Assembly (NCBI RefSeq): GCF_900104155.1
Contig: NZ_FMYB01000008.1
Location: forward strand, 62,001-126,000
Length of the DNA: 64,000 bases
Direction: 5' to 3'
Source of the DNA: Butyrivibrio sp. INlla16
Lineage (GTDB): Bacteria > Bacillota > Clostridia > Lachnospirales > Lachnospiraceae
Shown here: piece after piece, positions 43,316 through 53,306 of the stretch
Layout of the letters: each line of letters opens with the position of its first letter
How positions within the stretch are numbered: the stretch's first letter is position 1
Notes under the pieces: model-generated
Databases searched by the model: none
What the model was told of the DNA's origin: nothing
The model's input: only the letters and a program-made list of their open reading frames with translations
Translations under genes and position numbers: made by a program

Positions 43316-44584
43316 ATGGCACTTATAAAGAAACCTGTAACGGGAATGAAGGATATACTCCCTGAGGAGATGAAACTCAGAGATTATGTGATCGGTATTA
43401 TTAAGGATACTTATGCAGGCTTTGGATTTACTTCCATAGATACCCCCTGCGTAGAATCTCTTGCGAACCTTAACAGCAAGCAGGGCGGCGAGAACGAGAA
43501 ACTCATATTTAAGGTAATGAAAAGAGGAGAGAAGCTCAATCTCGAGACAGCAAAGGAAGAAAACGACCTTACGGATTCGGGACTTCGTTATGACCTTACG
43601 GTTCCGCTTGTAAGATACTATTCCAACCACCAGAATGAACTGCCTTCACCTTTCAAGGCACTTCAGATGGGCTATGTATGGAGAGCAGACAGACCGCAGA
43701 AGGGACGCTATCGTCAGTTTATGCAGTGTGATATTGATATTCTCGGTGAGCCCACCAATCTTGCTGAGATAGAGCTTATCCTTGCTACTACAACAACTCT
43801 CGGAAGACTTGGTTTTAAGGGCTTCCAGATCAGAATAAATGAGAGACGTATGCTTAAGGCTATGGCTGCGTATGCCGGCTTTACAGAGGAATCCTATGAT
43901 TCTGTTTTCATAACACTTGATAAGATGGATAAGATAGGGCTGGAAGGCGTAGCGGAAGAACTCCTTAAGGATGGTTTTTCGAAGGAGAGTATTGATAAGT
44001 ACCTTGACCTCTTTAAAAATGTTGAAGGAAAGGGTGCAATTGAAGGAATAAGCTTCCTCGCTGATACTCTCGGCGACTTCCTTGACGCTGACGTTAAGAA
44101 CAGCCTGCAGGAGATCATTTCAAGTGTTGATGCAACAAAGAGTGCGGAGTTTGAGCTTGTATTCGATCCCACACTTGTTCGCGGTATGAGTTACTACACA
44201 GGAACTATTTTTGAGGTGGCTATGCCTCAGTACGGCGGAAGCTGCGGTGGCGGCGGACGCTATGATAAGATGGTCGGCAAGTTTACAGGCCAGGACACAC
44301 CTGCCTGCGGATTCTCAATCGGTTTTGAGCGTATTATCATGATTATGATGGACGAGGGCTTCAAGATTCCCGATGAGAAGGATAAAGTCGCTTTCCTTAT
44401 TGAAAAGGGTATCGGCGGTGAGCAGCTTTCCGAAATTATCGCCGAGGCACAGAAAGAGAGAGCAAACGGACGCCAGGTCCTTGTTGTGCGCATGAATAAA
44501 AATAAAAAGTTCCAGAAGGAACAGCTTGGTGCTCAGGGCTACGCAGATTTCAAGGATTTCTACAAAACAGAATTTAAGCATTGA
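43316..44584 (+). CDS. hisS: Histidyl-tRNA synthetase
   Basis: 422-residue class II synthetase. Motif 1 region PVTGMKDILPEE (near 8), motif 2 YVWRADRPQKGRYRQF near 118, histidine-contacting LVRGMSYYTGTIFE near 286, motif 3 GFSIGFERI near 331 and a C-terminal anticodon-binding domain (from about 350). It charges tRNA-His. GACGAGG precedes the ATG. The end overlaps or abuts the MATE gene. Confidence 0.95.
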   Translation: MALIKKPVTGMKDILPEEMKLRDYVIGIIKDTYAGFGFTSIDTPCVESLANLNSKQGGENEKLIFKVMKRGEKLNLETAKEENDLTDSGLRYDLTVPLVRYYSNHQNELPSPFKALQMGYVWRADRPQKGRYRQFMQCDIDILGEPTNLAEIELILATTTTLGRLGFKGFQIRINERRMLKAMAAYAGFTEESYDSVFITLDKMDKIGLEGVAEELLKDGFSKESIDKYLDLFKNVEGKGAIEGISFLADTLGDFLDADVKNSLQEIISSVDATKSAEFELVFDPTLVRGMSYYTGTIFEVAMPQYGGSCGGGGRYDKMVGKFTGQDTPACGFSIGFERIIMIMMDEGFKIPDEKDKVAFLIEKGIGGEQLSEIIAEAQKERANGRQVLVVRMNKNKKFQKEQLGAQGYADFKDFYKTEFKH

Positions 44585-44586
44585 TT

Positions 44587-45978
44587 ATGAAAAACAGAAA
44601 CAGAAAATACGAGATAGATATGACTAAGGGGGCTCTTCTTCCGAAGATTCTCCTTTTTTCCATACCTTTAATTATCTCGAGCGTACTGCAGCTTCTTTTT
44701 AATGCTGCGGACATAGTAGTGGTAGGCCAGTTCTCGGGAGATGATACCCTGGGAGCCAATTGCGTAGCGGCAATCGGCTCAACGGGCTCTGTTATAAACA
44801 TGCTCCTTAGTGTATTCATGGGTCTTTCCGTGGGTGTCAATGTGCTTGCTGCCAGATATTTTGCGGCAAAACAGAAGAAGGAGATGGAAGAGACAGTGCA
44901 TACGACAGTTGCACTTGCTCTTATCGGTGGAATTATTATTGCCGTTATAGGTATCCTTGTTTCCAGACCAATTCTGGAGATGATGGGATCTCCCGAGGAA
45001 GTAATTGACCTTTCCACTTTGTATATGCGAATATATTTTATCGGAATGCCGGTAACAATGCTGTATAATTTCGGTGCGGCTATTTTGAGGGCGACCGGAG
45101 ATACCAGAAGGCCTCTATACTACCTTATGAATGCCGGCGTGATAAATGTAATTCTGAACCTGATTTTTGTAATCGGTTTTCACATGCATGTGGCTGGTGT
45201 TGCACTGGCTACAATACTTGCTCAGGCCGTATCGGCAGGCCTTATAGTAAAGGCGCTTATAACTACGGATGAGATGTATAAACTGAGCATCAGAAAAATC
45301 AGGGTGGACATGGACAAGACAAAGAGGATAGTACGTGTCGGGCTTCCTGCAGGACTTCAGGGTGCGATTTTTTCATTCTCAAATGTGCTGATTCAGTCCT
45401 CAATCAACGAATTCGGTTCCGTTGCTATGGCGGGAAGTGCGGCGGCGGCAAATATTGAAGGCTTTGTATATATGGCGATGAATTCCGTATACCAGGCCTG
45501 CGTATCCTTCACCAGCCAGAACGTCGGTGCAAACAAGCCGGAGAGAATCGGCAAGGTACTTAGAACCTGCCTTGCGGTTGTATTTGTGGTCGGAGCTGTG
45601 ATGGGAAATGTTTTCTATTTCTTCGGGGCACAGCTTGTAAGTATATATACCAAGGAACCTGCTACAATTCAGTACGGCGTTCAGCGTATGGCGGTTATCT
45701 GCACGGTTTATTTCCTCTGTGGATGCATGGATGTTATCTGCGGAAGCCTTCGCGGAATGGGATACTCCACCGTGCCAATGATAGTTTCGATCATTGGAGC
45801 CTGCGGACTTCGAATTGTATGGATACTTACTGTATTCAGGATATATCACGACCTTACGGTACTGTATATATCCTATCCCGTGACCTGGACAATTACATCT
45901 ACCGCACATCTCATCAGTTACTTTATAATTAAGAAAAAAGTGGTATCGAAGATGGATGGCGGTACTGTTACAGCATAA
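44587..45978 (+). CDS. MATE-family multidrug/metabolite exporter
   Basis: 463 residues with twelve hydrophobic segments in two homologous halves. The N-terminal half starts IPLIISSVLQLLFNAADIVV with MLLSVFMGLSVGVNVLAARYF; GAAILRATGDTRRPLYY (near 175) is the conserved inter-half stretch of MATE proteins. It exports cationic compounds using a Na+ or H+ gradient. ATG at 44587 is chosen; a TTG at 44581 is possible. No clear ribosome site is seen, so translation probably depends on the hisS ribosome. Confidence 0.93.
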   Translation: MKNRNRKYEIDMTKGALLPKILLFSIPLIISSVLQLLFNAADIVVVGQFSGDDTLGANCVAAIGSTGSVINMLLSVFMGLSVGVNVLAARYFAAKQKKEMEETVHTTVALALIGGIIIAVIGILVSRPILEMMGSPEEVIDLSTLYMRIYFIGMPVTMLYNFGAAILRATGDTRRPLYYLMNAGVINVILNLIFVIGFHMHVAGVALATILAQAVSAGLIVKALITTDEMYKLSIRKIRVDMDKTKRIVRVGLPAGLQGAIFSFSNVLIQSSINEFGSVAMAGSAAAANIEGFVYMAMNSVYQACVSFTSQNVGANKPERIGKVLRTCLAVVFVVGAVMGNVFYFFGAQLVSIYTKEPATIQYGVQRMAVICTVYFLCGCMDVICGSLRGMGYSTVPMIVSIIGACGLRIVWILTVFRIYHDLTVLYISYPVTWTITSTAHLISYFIIKKKVVSKMDGGTVTA

Positions 45979-46002
45979 CAACACCTAAAGGGGGGCAAAG
46001 AC

Positions 46003-47313
46003 TTGCAGCAAAATATAATACAGTTGATCGTTCTGATTCTTCTTGTATTTTTATCAGCGTTTTTTTCATCTGCGGAGACGGCCATGAGCTGTGTCAGCAG
46101 AGTCAGGATCAAGACGCTTGTGGAGGAAAACAATAAGAGAGCTCTGGCGGTTCAGAAAATCTTGGACGATTATCAGAACATGCTCTCGGCGGTTCTTATA
46201 GGAAACAACATAGTCAATCTGTCGGCTTCTGCCATCGCGACGATTTTTGTTCAGAGATTGTGGGGCGACTGGGCTATCAGTATCGGAACCGGCGTTTTGA
46301 CTATTGTGGTTCTCATAATCGGTGAGATCATTCCTAAGACAATTGCGACCACTTATGCCGAAAATATGGCGCTCTTTTACGCGAGAATAATTCTTCTTAT
46401 AATGACAATTCTTTCGCCGGTTATCTGGATCGTCAATGCTGTGGCGGATATTGTGCTTAAAATTTTGAGAGTTGATAAGAATTCGCATCAGCTTATGACG
46501 GAAAAAGAGCTTAAGACCTATGTCGATGTAAGCCATGAGGACGGAGTAATCGAAAGCGGTGAGAAGGAAATCATCTACAACGTGTTCGAATTTTCCGATG
46601 CGGTTGCAAAGGATGTCATGATTCCCAGAATAGATATGAGCTGCGTTAGCTCCGATGCTGAGTATCATGAGGTTCTGCGTGTTTTCAAGCAGGAGATGTA
46701 TACCAGAATCCCTGTTTATGAGGATAATCAGGACAATATCATCGGTCTTATAAATATCAAGGACATGGTGCTGGTTTCTGATAAGGATAACTTCAAAATA
46801 AGCGACTATCTGAGAGAGGCTTACTACACCTACGAATATAAAAAGACGGCGGATCTCCTTATGGAGATGAGGAAAAATGCGCAGAATGTCGCTTTTGTCC
46901 TTAGTGAATACGGAGCAACCGTTGGAATGATCACTCTGGAGGATCTTCTGGAAGAAATCGTCGGTGAGATACGTGATGAGTATGATTCCGATGAAGAAGA
47001 GCAGATAAGAGAGCTCGGAGGCGGAAGATTCCTGGTTGAAGGTAATATGAAGCTCGATGATATCAATGATGCTCTGGGAACGGCTTTTGCATCTGACGAC
47101 TACGATTCCATCGGAGGACTGATGATCGAGAGTCTGGACAGACTTCCGAGAGGCGGCGAGACCACAAAGCTTGAAAACGGTGTTGAACTCACAGCGAGTG
47201 CCATAAAGAGAAACCGTATCACCGATGTTCTGGTTTATATTCCGGAGGGCGCTTTTGACACTAAGGAGAGCGGCACTGAGAACGAGGATGAAAAAGGTAG
47301 TGTGACTGGGTGA
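46003..47313 (+). CDS. CorC/CNNM-family transporter (HlyC/CorC, CBS pair)
   Basis: 436 residues. A CNNM transmembrane domain (about 1-190, with FFSSAETAMSCVSRVRI near 21 and IGNNIVNLSASAIATIF near 66 and GEIIPKTIATTYAE near 106) is followed by a CBS pair (near 205-325, MIPRIDM and IGLINIKDM) and a CorC_HlyC domain (from about 345). Such proteins export or regulate Mg2+. The start is TTG with AAGGGGGG upstream. It is 24 bp after the MATE gene. Confidence 0.92.
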   Translation: MQQNIIQLIVLILLVFLSAFFSSAETAMSCVSRVRIKTLVEENNKRALAVQKILDDYQNMLSAVLIGNNIVNLSASAIATIFVQRLWGDWAISIGTGVLTIVVLIIGEIIPKTIATTYAENMALFYARIILLIMTILSPVIWIVNAVADIVLKILRVDKNSHQLMTEKELKTYVDVSHEDGVIESGEKEIIYNVFEFSDAVAKDVMIPRIDMSCVSSDAEYHEVLRVFKQEMYTRIPVYEDNQDNIIGLINIKDMVLVSDKDNFKISDYLREAYYTYEYKKTADLLMEMRKNAQNVAFVLSEYGATVGMITLEDLLEEIVGEIRDEYDSDEEEQIRELGGGRFLVEGNMKLDDINDALGTAFASDDYDSIGGLMIESLDRLPRGGETTKLENGVELTASAIKRNRITDVLVYIPEGAFDTKESGTENEDEKGSVTG

Positions 47314-47321
47314 AAAAGTGC

Positions 47322-47350
47322 TTTTCGCAGTGAACAAATTATGGTATACT
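47322..47350 (+). promoter_or_regulatory. Candidate extended -10 promoter of the SCIFF gene
   Basis: TGGTATACT has the extended TG motif, with TATACT at 47345-47350 and a weak -35 (TTTTCG at 47322). It starts just after the CorC-type gene, 63 bp before SCIFF. Confidence 0.5.
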
Positions 47351-47412
47351 ACTGGAGCGTGGAAAACTGTGTTGTTTTTCAGTATTAATCCTGAATGAAA
47401 AGGAGAAGAGTT

Positions 47413-47562
47413 ATGAAGCATGTAAAGACACTTGCAACAAGAAATCTTAAGGAGTCAATGAAGAAGGGCGGCTGCGGTGAATGCCAGACATCATGCCAGT
47501 CTGCATGCAAGACTTCCTGCACTGTTGGTAACCAGAGCTGCGAGCAGGTTGCTAACAAGTAA
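47413..47562 (+). CDS. scfA: SCIFF peptide, six-cysteine RiPP precursor
   Basis: 49 residues starting MKHVKTLATRNLKESMKKGG, followed by the Cys segment CGEC, TSC, SAC, TSC and QSC (C21, C24, C28, C32, C36, C43), the near-invariant SCIFF core that is found across Clostridia. The maturase ScfB forms a thioether crosslink between a Cys and a Thr in this family. GGAGAAG precedes the ATG. It lies 125 bp before its maturase. The biological role of the mature peptide remains unknown. Confidence 0.97.
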   Translation: MKHVKTLATRNLKESMKKGGCGECQTSCQSACKTSCTVGNQSCEQVANK

Positions 47563-47597
47563 TAGGTGTATTTAACTAAATAGTTATAACTAAACAG

Positions 47598-47622
47598 GCA
47601 GCGGCCATGCCGCTGCTTGCTT
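47598..47622 (+). terminator. Hairpin between SCIFF and its maturase
   Basis: GCAGCGGC-CAT-GCCGCTGC is an 8-bp perfect stem followed by TTGCTTT. As a weak terminator it would give far more peptide than maturase mRNA, the usual arrangement for RiPP genes. Confidence 0.75.
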
Positions 47623-47687
47623 TATGAAAACTGTGAGGAATACATTTTTACAACATCACATATTAGAAAAGGTAGTGAGAATTTTAT

Positions 47688-49115
47688 ATGGTACATGCAT
47701 ACAAGAACAACGGCTATGATATTGTTCTGGATGTAAACAGTGGTTCTGTTCACGTAGTGGATGACATTGTTTTTGATCTTATCCACCCCGTGGAGGAGCA
47801 ATTGATTAAGCGCTTTAAGTCAGCCGACATCACAGCAGAGGGTGCTTCCGATGCAGATGATGAGGCTCTTACTTCAGAGCTTGCGGCTGCCCTTTCAGGT
47901 GACTTTGATAATTACAGTGAAGAGGACCTGAAGGACGCGATTTCCGATATTTTGGAGCTTCGAAGAGGTGAAGTTCTTTATACGGATGACGTTTATGAGA
48001 ATTATGTTGAAGAGTTCAAGGAGAGAGATACCGTAGTCAAGGCACTTTGCCTCAATATCGCGCACGACTGCAACCTCAGATGTAAGTATTGCTTTGCCGA
48101 TGAGGGTGAGTATCACGGCAGAAAAGCTCTTATGACAGAGGAAGTCGGTAAGGCTGCTCTTGATTTCCTTATCAAGAATTCCGGTGGCAGAAGGAATCTT
48201 GAGGTTGACTTCTTTGGAGGAGAACCGCTTCTTAACTGGGATGTGGTAAAGAAGATAGTAGAGTACGGACGAAGCCTTGAGAAGGAACACGATAAGAACT
48301 TCCGTTTTACACTTACCACCAACGGAACTCTTTTAACAGATGAGATACTTGAATATGCCAATAAGGAGATGGGCAACATCGTCCTTTCAATAGACGGACG
48401 CAAGGAAGTAAATGATAAGATGCGTCCCATGCGCGGAGGTCAGGGAACCTACGATAACATCGTTCCCAAGTTTAAGAAGGTGGCGGAGAGCCGTCATCAG
48501 CTCAGATACTTCGTAAGAGGAACCTTTACGCACAACAATCTGGATTTCTGTGAGGATGTTAAGCATCTTGCGAATCTCGGATTTAAACAGATCTCGGTTG
48601 AGCCGGTTGTGGCTAAGCCTGAAGACTGGTATGCAATCAAGGATGAGGATATCCCTTATCTTTGCGAGCAGTATGATGAACTTGCCAAGTTTTATCTTCA
48701 GAGACATAAGGAAGGGAAAGGCTTCAATTTCTTCCATTTCAACATCGACTTAGAGGGCGGTCCCTGCGTAGCTAAGAGACTGTCGGGCTGCGGTTCGGGA
48801 TGTGAGTATCTCGGAGTTACGCCCTGGGGTGACCTTTATCCTTGTCACCAGTTTGTCGGTAATGAAGATTTTATTATGGGTAATGTCTTTGACGGAATCA
48901 CAAGAGATGATCTCCGCAGACAGTTTAAGGAGAGCAATGTGTACTCGAGACCGGAGTGTCAGAAGTGCTTTGCAAGATATTATTGCAGCGGAGGTTGTGC
49001 TGCAAACGCCTACAATTTTAACGGCGACATAAATACAACCTATCATACGGGATGCGAGCTTCAGAGAAAGCGTATAGAATGCGCAATTATGATTAAAGCC
49101 GCACTTGCCGAATGA
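47688..49115 (+). CDS. scfB: SCIFF radical SAM thioether maturase (SPASM)
   Basis: 475 residues. An N-terminal part binds the peptide. The radical SAM motif is CNLRCKYCFADEGE near 125-138 (CxxxCxxC). The C-terminal SPASM domain has CGSGCEYLGVTPWGDLYPCHQ near 369 and CQKCFARYYCSGGCAANAYN near 425, binding two more [4Fe-4S] clusters. It cuts SAM to make a 5'-deoxyadenosyl radical and forms Cys-to-Thr thioethers in SCIFF. AAAAGG lies upstream of the ATG. secDF follows after 20 bp, a neighbour seen often in clostridia. Confidence 0.96.
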   Translation: MVHAYKNNGYDIVLDVNSGSVHVVDDIVFDLIHPVEEQLIKRFKSADITAEGASDADDEALTSELAAALSGDFDNYSEEDLKDAISDILELRRGEVLYTDDVYENYVEEFKERDTVVKALCLNIAHDCNLRCKYCFADEGEYHGRKALMTEEVGKAALDFLIKNSGGRRNLEVDFFGGEPLLNWDVVKKIVEYGRSLEKEHDKNFRFTLTTNGTLLTDEILEYANKEMGNIVLSIDGRKEVNDKMRPMRGGQGTYDNIVPKFKKVAESRHQLRYFVRGTFTHNNLDFCEDVKHLANLGFKQISVEPVVAKPEDWYAIKDEDIPYLCEQYDELAKFYLQRHKEGKGFNFFHFNIDLEGGPCVAKRLSGCGSGCEYLGVTPWGDLYPCHQFVGNEDFIMGNVFDGITRDDLRRQFKESNVYSRPECQKCFARYYCSGGCAANAYNFNGDINTTYHTGCELQRKRIECAIMIKAALAE

Positions 49116-49135
49116 GTATAACGGAGGGTTAAGAA

Positions 49136-51415
49136 ATGAAAAGAGTAAAATCAGTAATCGCTTTGCTGGTAGCGCTGTTGCTGCTTGGCGGACTTGGCTA
49201 TACTTCATATTATGGCCTTGGTAGCGATAAGTCAGGTTCACTTAAGAGTATCAATCTCGGACTTGACCTGGCTGGTGGTGTCAGCATCACCTATGAAGTT
49301 GTAGGCGATGGAACACCCAGTGCCGAAGACATGTCAGATACTATATACAAGCTCCAGCAGCGTGTAGATCAGTACAGTACAGAGTCACAGGTTTATCAGG
49401 AGGGTTCCAACCGAATCAATATCGAGATTCCCGGTGTTACAGATGCCAACAAGATTCTTGAGGATCTAGGTCAGCCCGGTAATCTGTACTTTATTGCACA
49501 GACTGACAGCCAGGGTAATGAGAACTACACATACAATTCAGGTTTCACTGTAGATGAGGATGGCAACTACGTTCTTTCAGGCGATGGTGAGATCGGATAC
49601 GTACTTAACAAGACTATCGAGGAACTCGAGGCCGAAGGTTCAATCGTCCTTAAGGGTGAGGATGTTGCGCAGGCTGAGGCAGGATATCAGAATTCCGGCA
49701 CAGCAAACACTCAGGAAGTAGTTGTTTCTCTTGAGTTTACAGAGGCCGGAAGACAGGCATTCGCTGAGGCTACCAAGAAGGCTTATGCTAACGGCGAGTC
49801 AATCGGTATCTACTATGACGGTGAGTTCATTTCAGTTCCTACCGTTCAGGCAGAAATTACAGACGGAAGAGCTATCATCACTGGTGAGAAGACTTTCGAG
49901 GATGCTGCAAATCTTGCATCCATGATCCGTATCGGTGGACTTAAGCTTCAGCTTAACGAGCTTCGTTCCAACGTAGTAGGAGCTCAGCTTGGTTCAAATG
50001 CTATTCATACAAGTATGATCGCTGCAATCGTAGGTTTCTGCGCAATCATCTTATTCATGATTGTTCTGTATAAACTGCTCGGTGTAGCTGCAAGTATTGC
50101 ACTTATGTTCTACTGCGGACTGGAGATTCTTCTTCTTTCTGCATTTGAGATTACACTTACCCTTCCGGGTATCGCAGGTATCATCCTTTCAGTAGGTATG
50201 GCCGTTGATGCTAACGTGCTTGTATTTGCACGTATCAGAGAGGAAATTGCAGGTGGTAAGGATGTAAAGGGAGCTATCAAGGTCGGCTACAGCAAGGCTC
50301 TTTCAGCTATCCTTGACGGTAACATCACAACCCTTATTGCGGCAGCAATTCTCGGACTTCGCGGAACAGGTACTGTTAAGGGATTTGCTTCCACACTTGC
50401 ACTTGGTATTGTTGTTTCAATGTTCACAGCTCTCTTTGTTACAAGAGCTATTACAAATATCTTCTACGGCCTTGGCTTTGAGGATAAGAAGTGGTATGGA
50501 CAGGCAAAAGAACTCAAGCTTTTCGATTTCACTACAAAGAGAAAGATGTTCTACGGTATTTCTGCAGCAATCATCATTCTTGGATTTGTATTCATGGGTG
50601 TAAATGCAGGACGCGGACAGGGCGCATTCAACTACAGCCTTGACTTCGTAGGTGGTACATCCACAAGCGTAACCTTTAACGAGGCATGGACAACAGAGAA
50701 GCTTGACAGCGAGGTTGTTCCGAAGATCAAGGAGCTTACAGGTGTTGATTCCGTTCAGGTTCAGACTGTTGCAGGTTCCAACCAGGTTATCTTCAAGACT
50801 GTAACACTTACAGTAGATCAGAGAGAAGCAGTTGATAATATGTTCAAGACAGATTACTCTGTTCCTGCAGAGAATATCGCTGCTGAGAGTATCAGTTCCA
50901 CAATCAGTAATGAGATGCGTACTGATGCGACAGTTGCTTTGATCATCGCACTTGTACTTATGCTTGCATATATCTGGATCAGATTCAGAGATATCAAGTT
51001 CGGTGCAGCAGCAATCATTGCCCTTGCGCATGATGCACTTATCGTAATTACATGTTATGCACTTACAAGAATTCAGGTCGGTGGTACTTTCATCGCTGCA
51101 GTTCTTACAATTATCGGTTATTCAATCAACGATACTATCGTTACATTCGACCGTATCAGAGAGAACCATATTTTCATGAATCGTCAGGATCAGCTCGAGG
51201 AGCTTGTTAACAAGAGTGTAAGCCAGACAATTACACGAAGCTTGTTTACATCCATCACAACTTTCATCATGGTTCTTTCACTTGCTATTTTCGGTGTGCC
51301 GGATATCCGCTTCTTCGCACTGCCTCTTATGGTCGGTGTAGTAGCCGGAACATATTCATCAATCTTTATCGCATCACCGATATGGCTTGATCTTAAGAAA
51401 TTCAAAAAGAACTAA
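49136..51415 (+). CDS. secDF: Fused protein-export membrane protein SecDF
   Basis: 759 residues, SecD and SecF in one chain as in Bacillus subtilis. A first membrane span (about 7-27), a large extracellular part with LGLDLAGGVSITYE near 42, SecD spans from about 295 (GFCAIILFMIVL) ending near 445, then SecF start (about 475) with DFVGGTSTSVTF near 505 and the closing spans (about 600-755). It uses the proton or sodium gradient to help release translocated proteins. CGGAGGG precedes the ATG. Confidence 0.96.
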   Translation: MKRVKSVIALLVALLLLGGLGYTSYYGLGSDKSGSLKSINLGLDLAGGVSITYEVVGDGTPSAEDMSDTIYKLQQRVDQYSTESQVYQEGSNRINIEIPGVTDANKILEDLGQPGNLYFIAQTDSQGNENYTYNSGFTVDEDGNYVLSGDGEIGYVLNKTIEELEAEGSIVLKGEDVAQAEAGYQNSGTANTQEVVVSLEFTEAGRQAFAEATKKAYANGESIGIYYDGEFISVPTVQAEITDGRAIITGEKTFEDAANLASMIRIGGLKLQLNELRSNVVGAQLGSNAIHTSMIAAIVGFCAIILFMIVLYKLLGVAASIALMFYCGLEILLLSAFEITLTLPGIAGIILSVGMAVDANVLVFARIREEIAGGKDVKGAIKVGYSKALSAILDGNITTLIAAAILGLRGTGTVKGFASTLALGIVVSMFTALFVTRAITNIFYGLGFEDKKWYGQAKELKLFDFTTKRKMFYGISAAIIILGFVFMGVNAGRGQGAFNYSLDFVGGTSTSVTFNEAWTTEKLDSEVVPKIKELTGVDSVQVQTVAGSNQVIFKTVTLTVDQREAVDNMFKTDYSVPAENIAAESISSTISNEMRTDATVALIIALVLMLAYIWIRFRDIKFGAAAIIALAHDALIVITCYALTRIQVGGTFIAAVLTIIGYSINDTIVTFDRIRENHIFMNRQDQLEELVNKSVSQTITRSLFTSITTFIMVLSLAIFGVPDIRFFALPLMVGVVAGTYSSIFIASPIWLDLKKFKKN

Positions 51416-51422
51416 TAAAGAG

Positions 51423-51456
51423 GGCTGCCGCAGATAGCTACGGCAGCCTGTTTTAT
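51423..51456 (+). terminator. Terminator after secDF
   Basis: GGCTGCCG and CGGCAGCC form an 8-bp stem with a 10-base loop, then TGTTTTATTT. recJ begins 15 bp later, so read-through or a separate promoter is needed for it. Confidence 0.9.
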
Positions 51457-51470
51457 TTCAAGAGGAATTT

Positions 51471-53255
51471 ATGGCAAAGTGGATTGAAATTAGAAAAGGT
51501 GCGGATTTTAATAAGATTGCGCAGGATAATGGGATTTCTCCGATAACGGCGAGATTATTGAAAAACAGGGATATTGTTGAAACCGCAGATATTGAGATGT
51601 ATCTGAATGGTGATGAGAGTAATCTTCATGATCCGCATCTTTTGAAAGATATAGATAAAGCGGCAGAGATTATGGCTGAACGAATTCAGGCAGGTGATTT
51701 CATAAGAGTAATCGGAGATTATGATGTTGATGGTATATGCTCATCATATATTCTTTTGTCCGGAATAAAGCTCTGCGGCGGAGATGTGGATGCAAGGCTT
51801 CCACACAGAATAGAGGATGGATACGGTCTTAGTGTAGGGCTTGTTGATAAGGCTTATGAGGAAGGCAAGAGGACTATCATCACCTGTGATAACGGAATAG
51901 CAGCCATAGAGCAGATTGCGCATGCAAAAGAGCTGGGAATGACTGTCATAGTCACTGATCACCATGAGGTTAGTTACTCAGAGGAGAATAGGGATGAGAT
52001 GATTCTGCCTCCGGCTGATGCAGTGGTTGATCCGAAGAGACTAGATAATGAATATCCGTATCCTGAGATTTGCGGAGCAATGGTGGCATACAAATTCATT
52101 CAGGTGCTTACAGAGAAGATGGGAATGCCTCAGGATGAAAGGCTAAGTCATTTCTTCGATGAGATGTCAATCTTTGCAGGCTGGGCTACAGTATGCGATG
52201 TTATGCCGCTTAAAGATGAAAACAGAATAATTGTAAAGAAGTCATTTAAGTGCATTCCCCAAACTGATAATATTGGGCTACGTGCGCTTCTTCGTGCTAC
52301 CGATATAGATCCTTACAGGGTTAGCTGCTATATATACGGCTTTGTCATCGGACCGTGTCTTAATGCTACTGGTAGACTTGACTCAGCCATGAGAGGTCTT
52401 GAGCTTCTAACGGAGACCAACTCAAATGCAGCTGCCGAGATAGCGCTGGAATTAAAGGAACTCAACGACAGTCGTAAGGATATGACCGCAGAGGGCAAGG
52501 ACGAGGCGATGGAAATCATCTCCGGTTATGGAGAGAATCTTCCGGATGTGCTTGTTATCTATATGCCTGAGCTCCATGAATCACTTGCGGGAATTATTGC
52601 CGGAAGAGTGAAAGAGGAAGTGAATCACCCTGTATTTGTACTTACCGATACAGGTGATGGCCTGGTAAAGGGATCAGGCCGCTCAATTGAGGGGTATCAT
52701 ATGTTTGAGGCCCTTAGTGAATGCAGAAACCTCCTTACGAAGTACGGCGGACACAAGATGGCAGCCGGATTCTCCCTAAAAAAGGAAAATGTGGAGGCCT
52801 TCAGGGAAGCGCTTAACGATAACAGCAAGCTTACAGAAGATGACTTTGAAGAGGTACTTCGCCTTGATATGGTACTTCCGCTGCAGTATCTGTCCATGGG
52901 CTTGCTAAAGGAGATAGATAAGCTTGCTCCTTTCGGACAGGGAAATCCTGAACCGCTTTTTGCTTCTAGGGATGTAGAGCTTGTCAGAGGCCGCGTTATA
53001 GGTAAGAACGCCAATACTGTGAAAATGTCAGTAAGGGATGAAAAGGGCAATTTCTATGATATGATGGTTTTTGGAAGTATCTTTGACAGATGGAATGAGT
53101 TCCTTGATATGAATTTCGGAAAAGAACAGCGGGAAAATTTATATAAAGGTGCGAATCATGATAAAATGATAATTAAGATTGCATATCAGGCGAAAATTAA
53201 TGAATACAGAGGCGAAGAAAGCATTCAGATCGTTTTGAAAGATTTTATCCCATAA
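51471..53255 (+). CDS. recJ: Single-stranded-DNA-specific exonuclease RecJ
   Basis: 594 residues. The DHH phosphoesterase motifs are GDYDVDGICSSYILL near 84, TCDNGIAA near 141, VTDHHEVSYSEE near 160, and the DHHA1 part has GSGRSIEGYHMFEAL near 403 and GGHKMAAGFSL near 425. RecJ degrades 5' ends of single strands in recombination and repair. AGAGGAA precedes the ATG. A terminator follows. Confidence 0.95.
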   Translation: MAKWIEIRKGADFNKIAQDNGISPITARLLKNRDIVETADIEMYLNGDESNLHDPHLLKDIDKAAEIMAERIQAGDFIRVIGDYDVDGICSSYILLSGIKLCGGDVDARLPHRIEDGYGLSVGLVDKAYEEGKRTIITCDNGIAAIEQIAHAKELGMTVIVTDHHEVSYSEENRDEMILPPADAVVDPKRLDNEYPYPEICGAMVAYKFIQVLTEKMGMPQDERLSHFFDEMSIFAGWATVCDVMPLKDENRIIVKKSFKCIPQTDNIGLRALLRATDIDPYRVSCYIYGFVIGPCLNATGRLDSAMRGLELLTETNSNAAAEIALELKELNDSRKDMTAEGKDEAMEIISGYGENLPDVLVIYMPELHESLAGIIAGRVKEEVNHPVFVLTDTGDGLVKGSGRSIEGYHMFEALSECRNLLTKYGGHKMAAGFSLKKENVEAFREALNDNSKLTEDDFEEVLRLDMVLPLQYLSMGLLKEIDKLAPFGQGNPEPLFASRDVELVRGRVIGKNANTVKMSVRDEKGNFYDMMVFGSIFDRWNEFLDMNFGKEQRENLYKGANHDKMIIKIAYQAKINEYRGEESIQIVLKDFIP

Positions 53256-53296
53256 ACCACAAAACACACGCTAAAAGCGTGTGTCTGCGGTTTCTT
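53254..53296 (+). terminator. Terminator after recJ
   Basis: ACACACGCT-AAA-AGCGTGTGT is a perfect 9-bp stem, flanked by AAACC and GGTTT that extend it, then TTCTT. Confidence 0.88.
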
Positions 53297-53306
53297 ATGA
53301 GGGGGA

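Noticed and set aside
46066..47421. 451-codon open frame on the minus strand
   Set aside because: It is fully antisense to the CorC/CNNM gene, has no recognisable domain, and its composition follows from the plus-strand codons.
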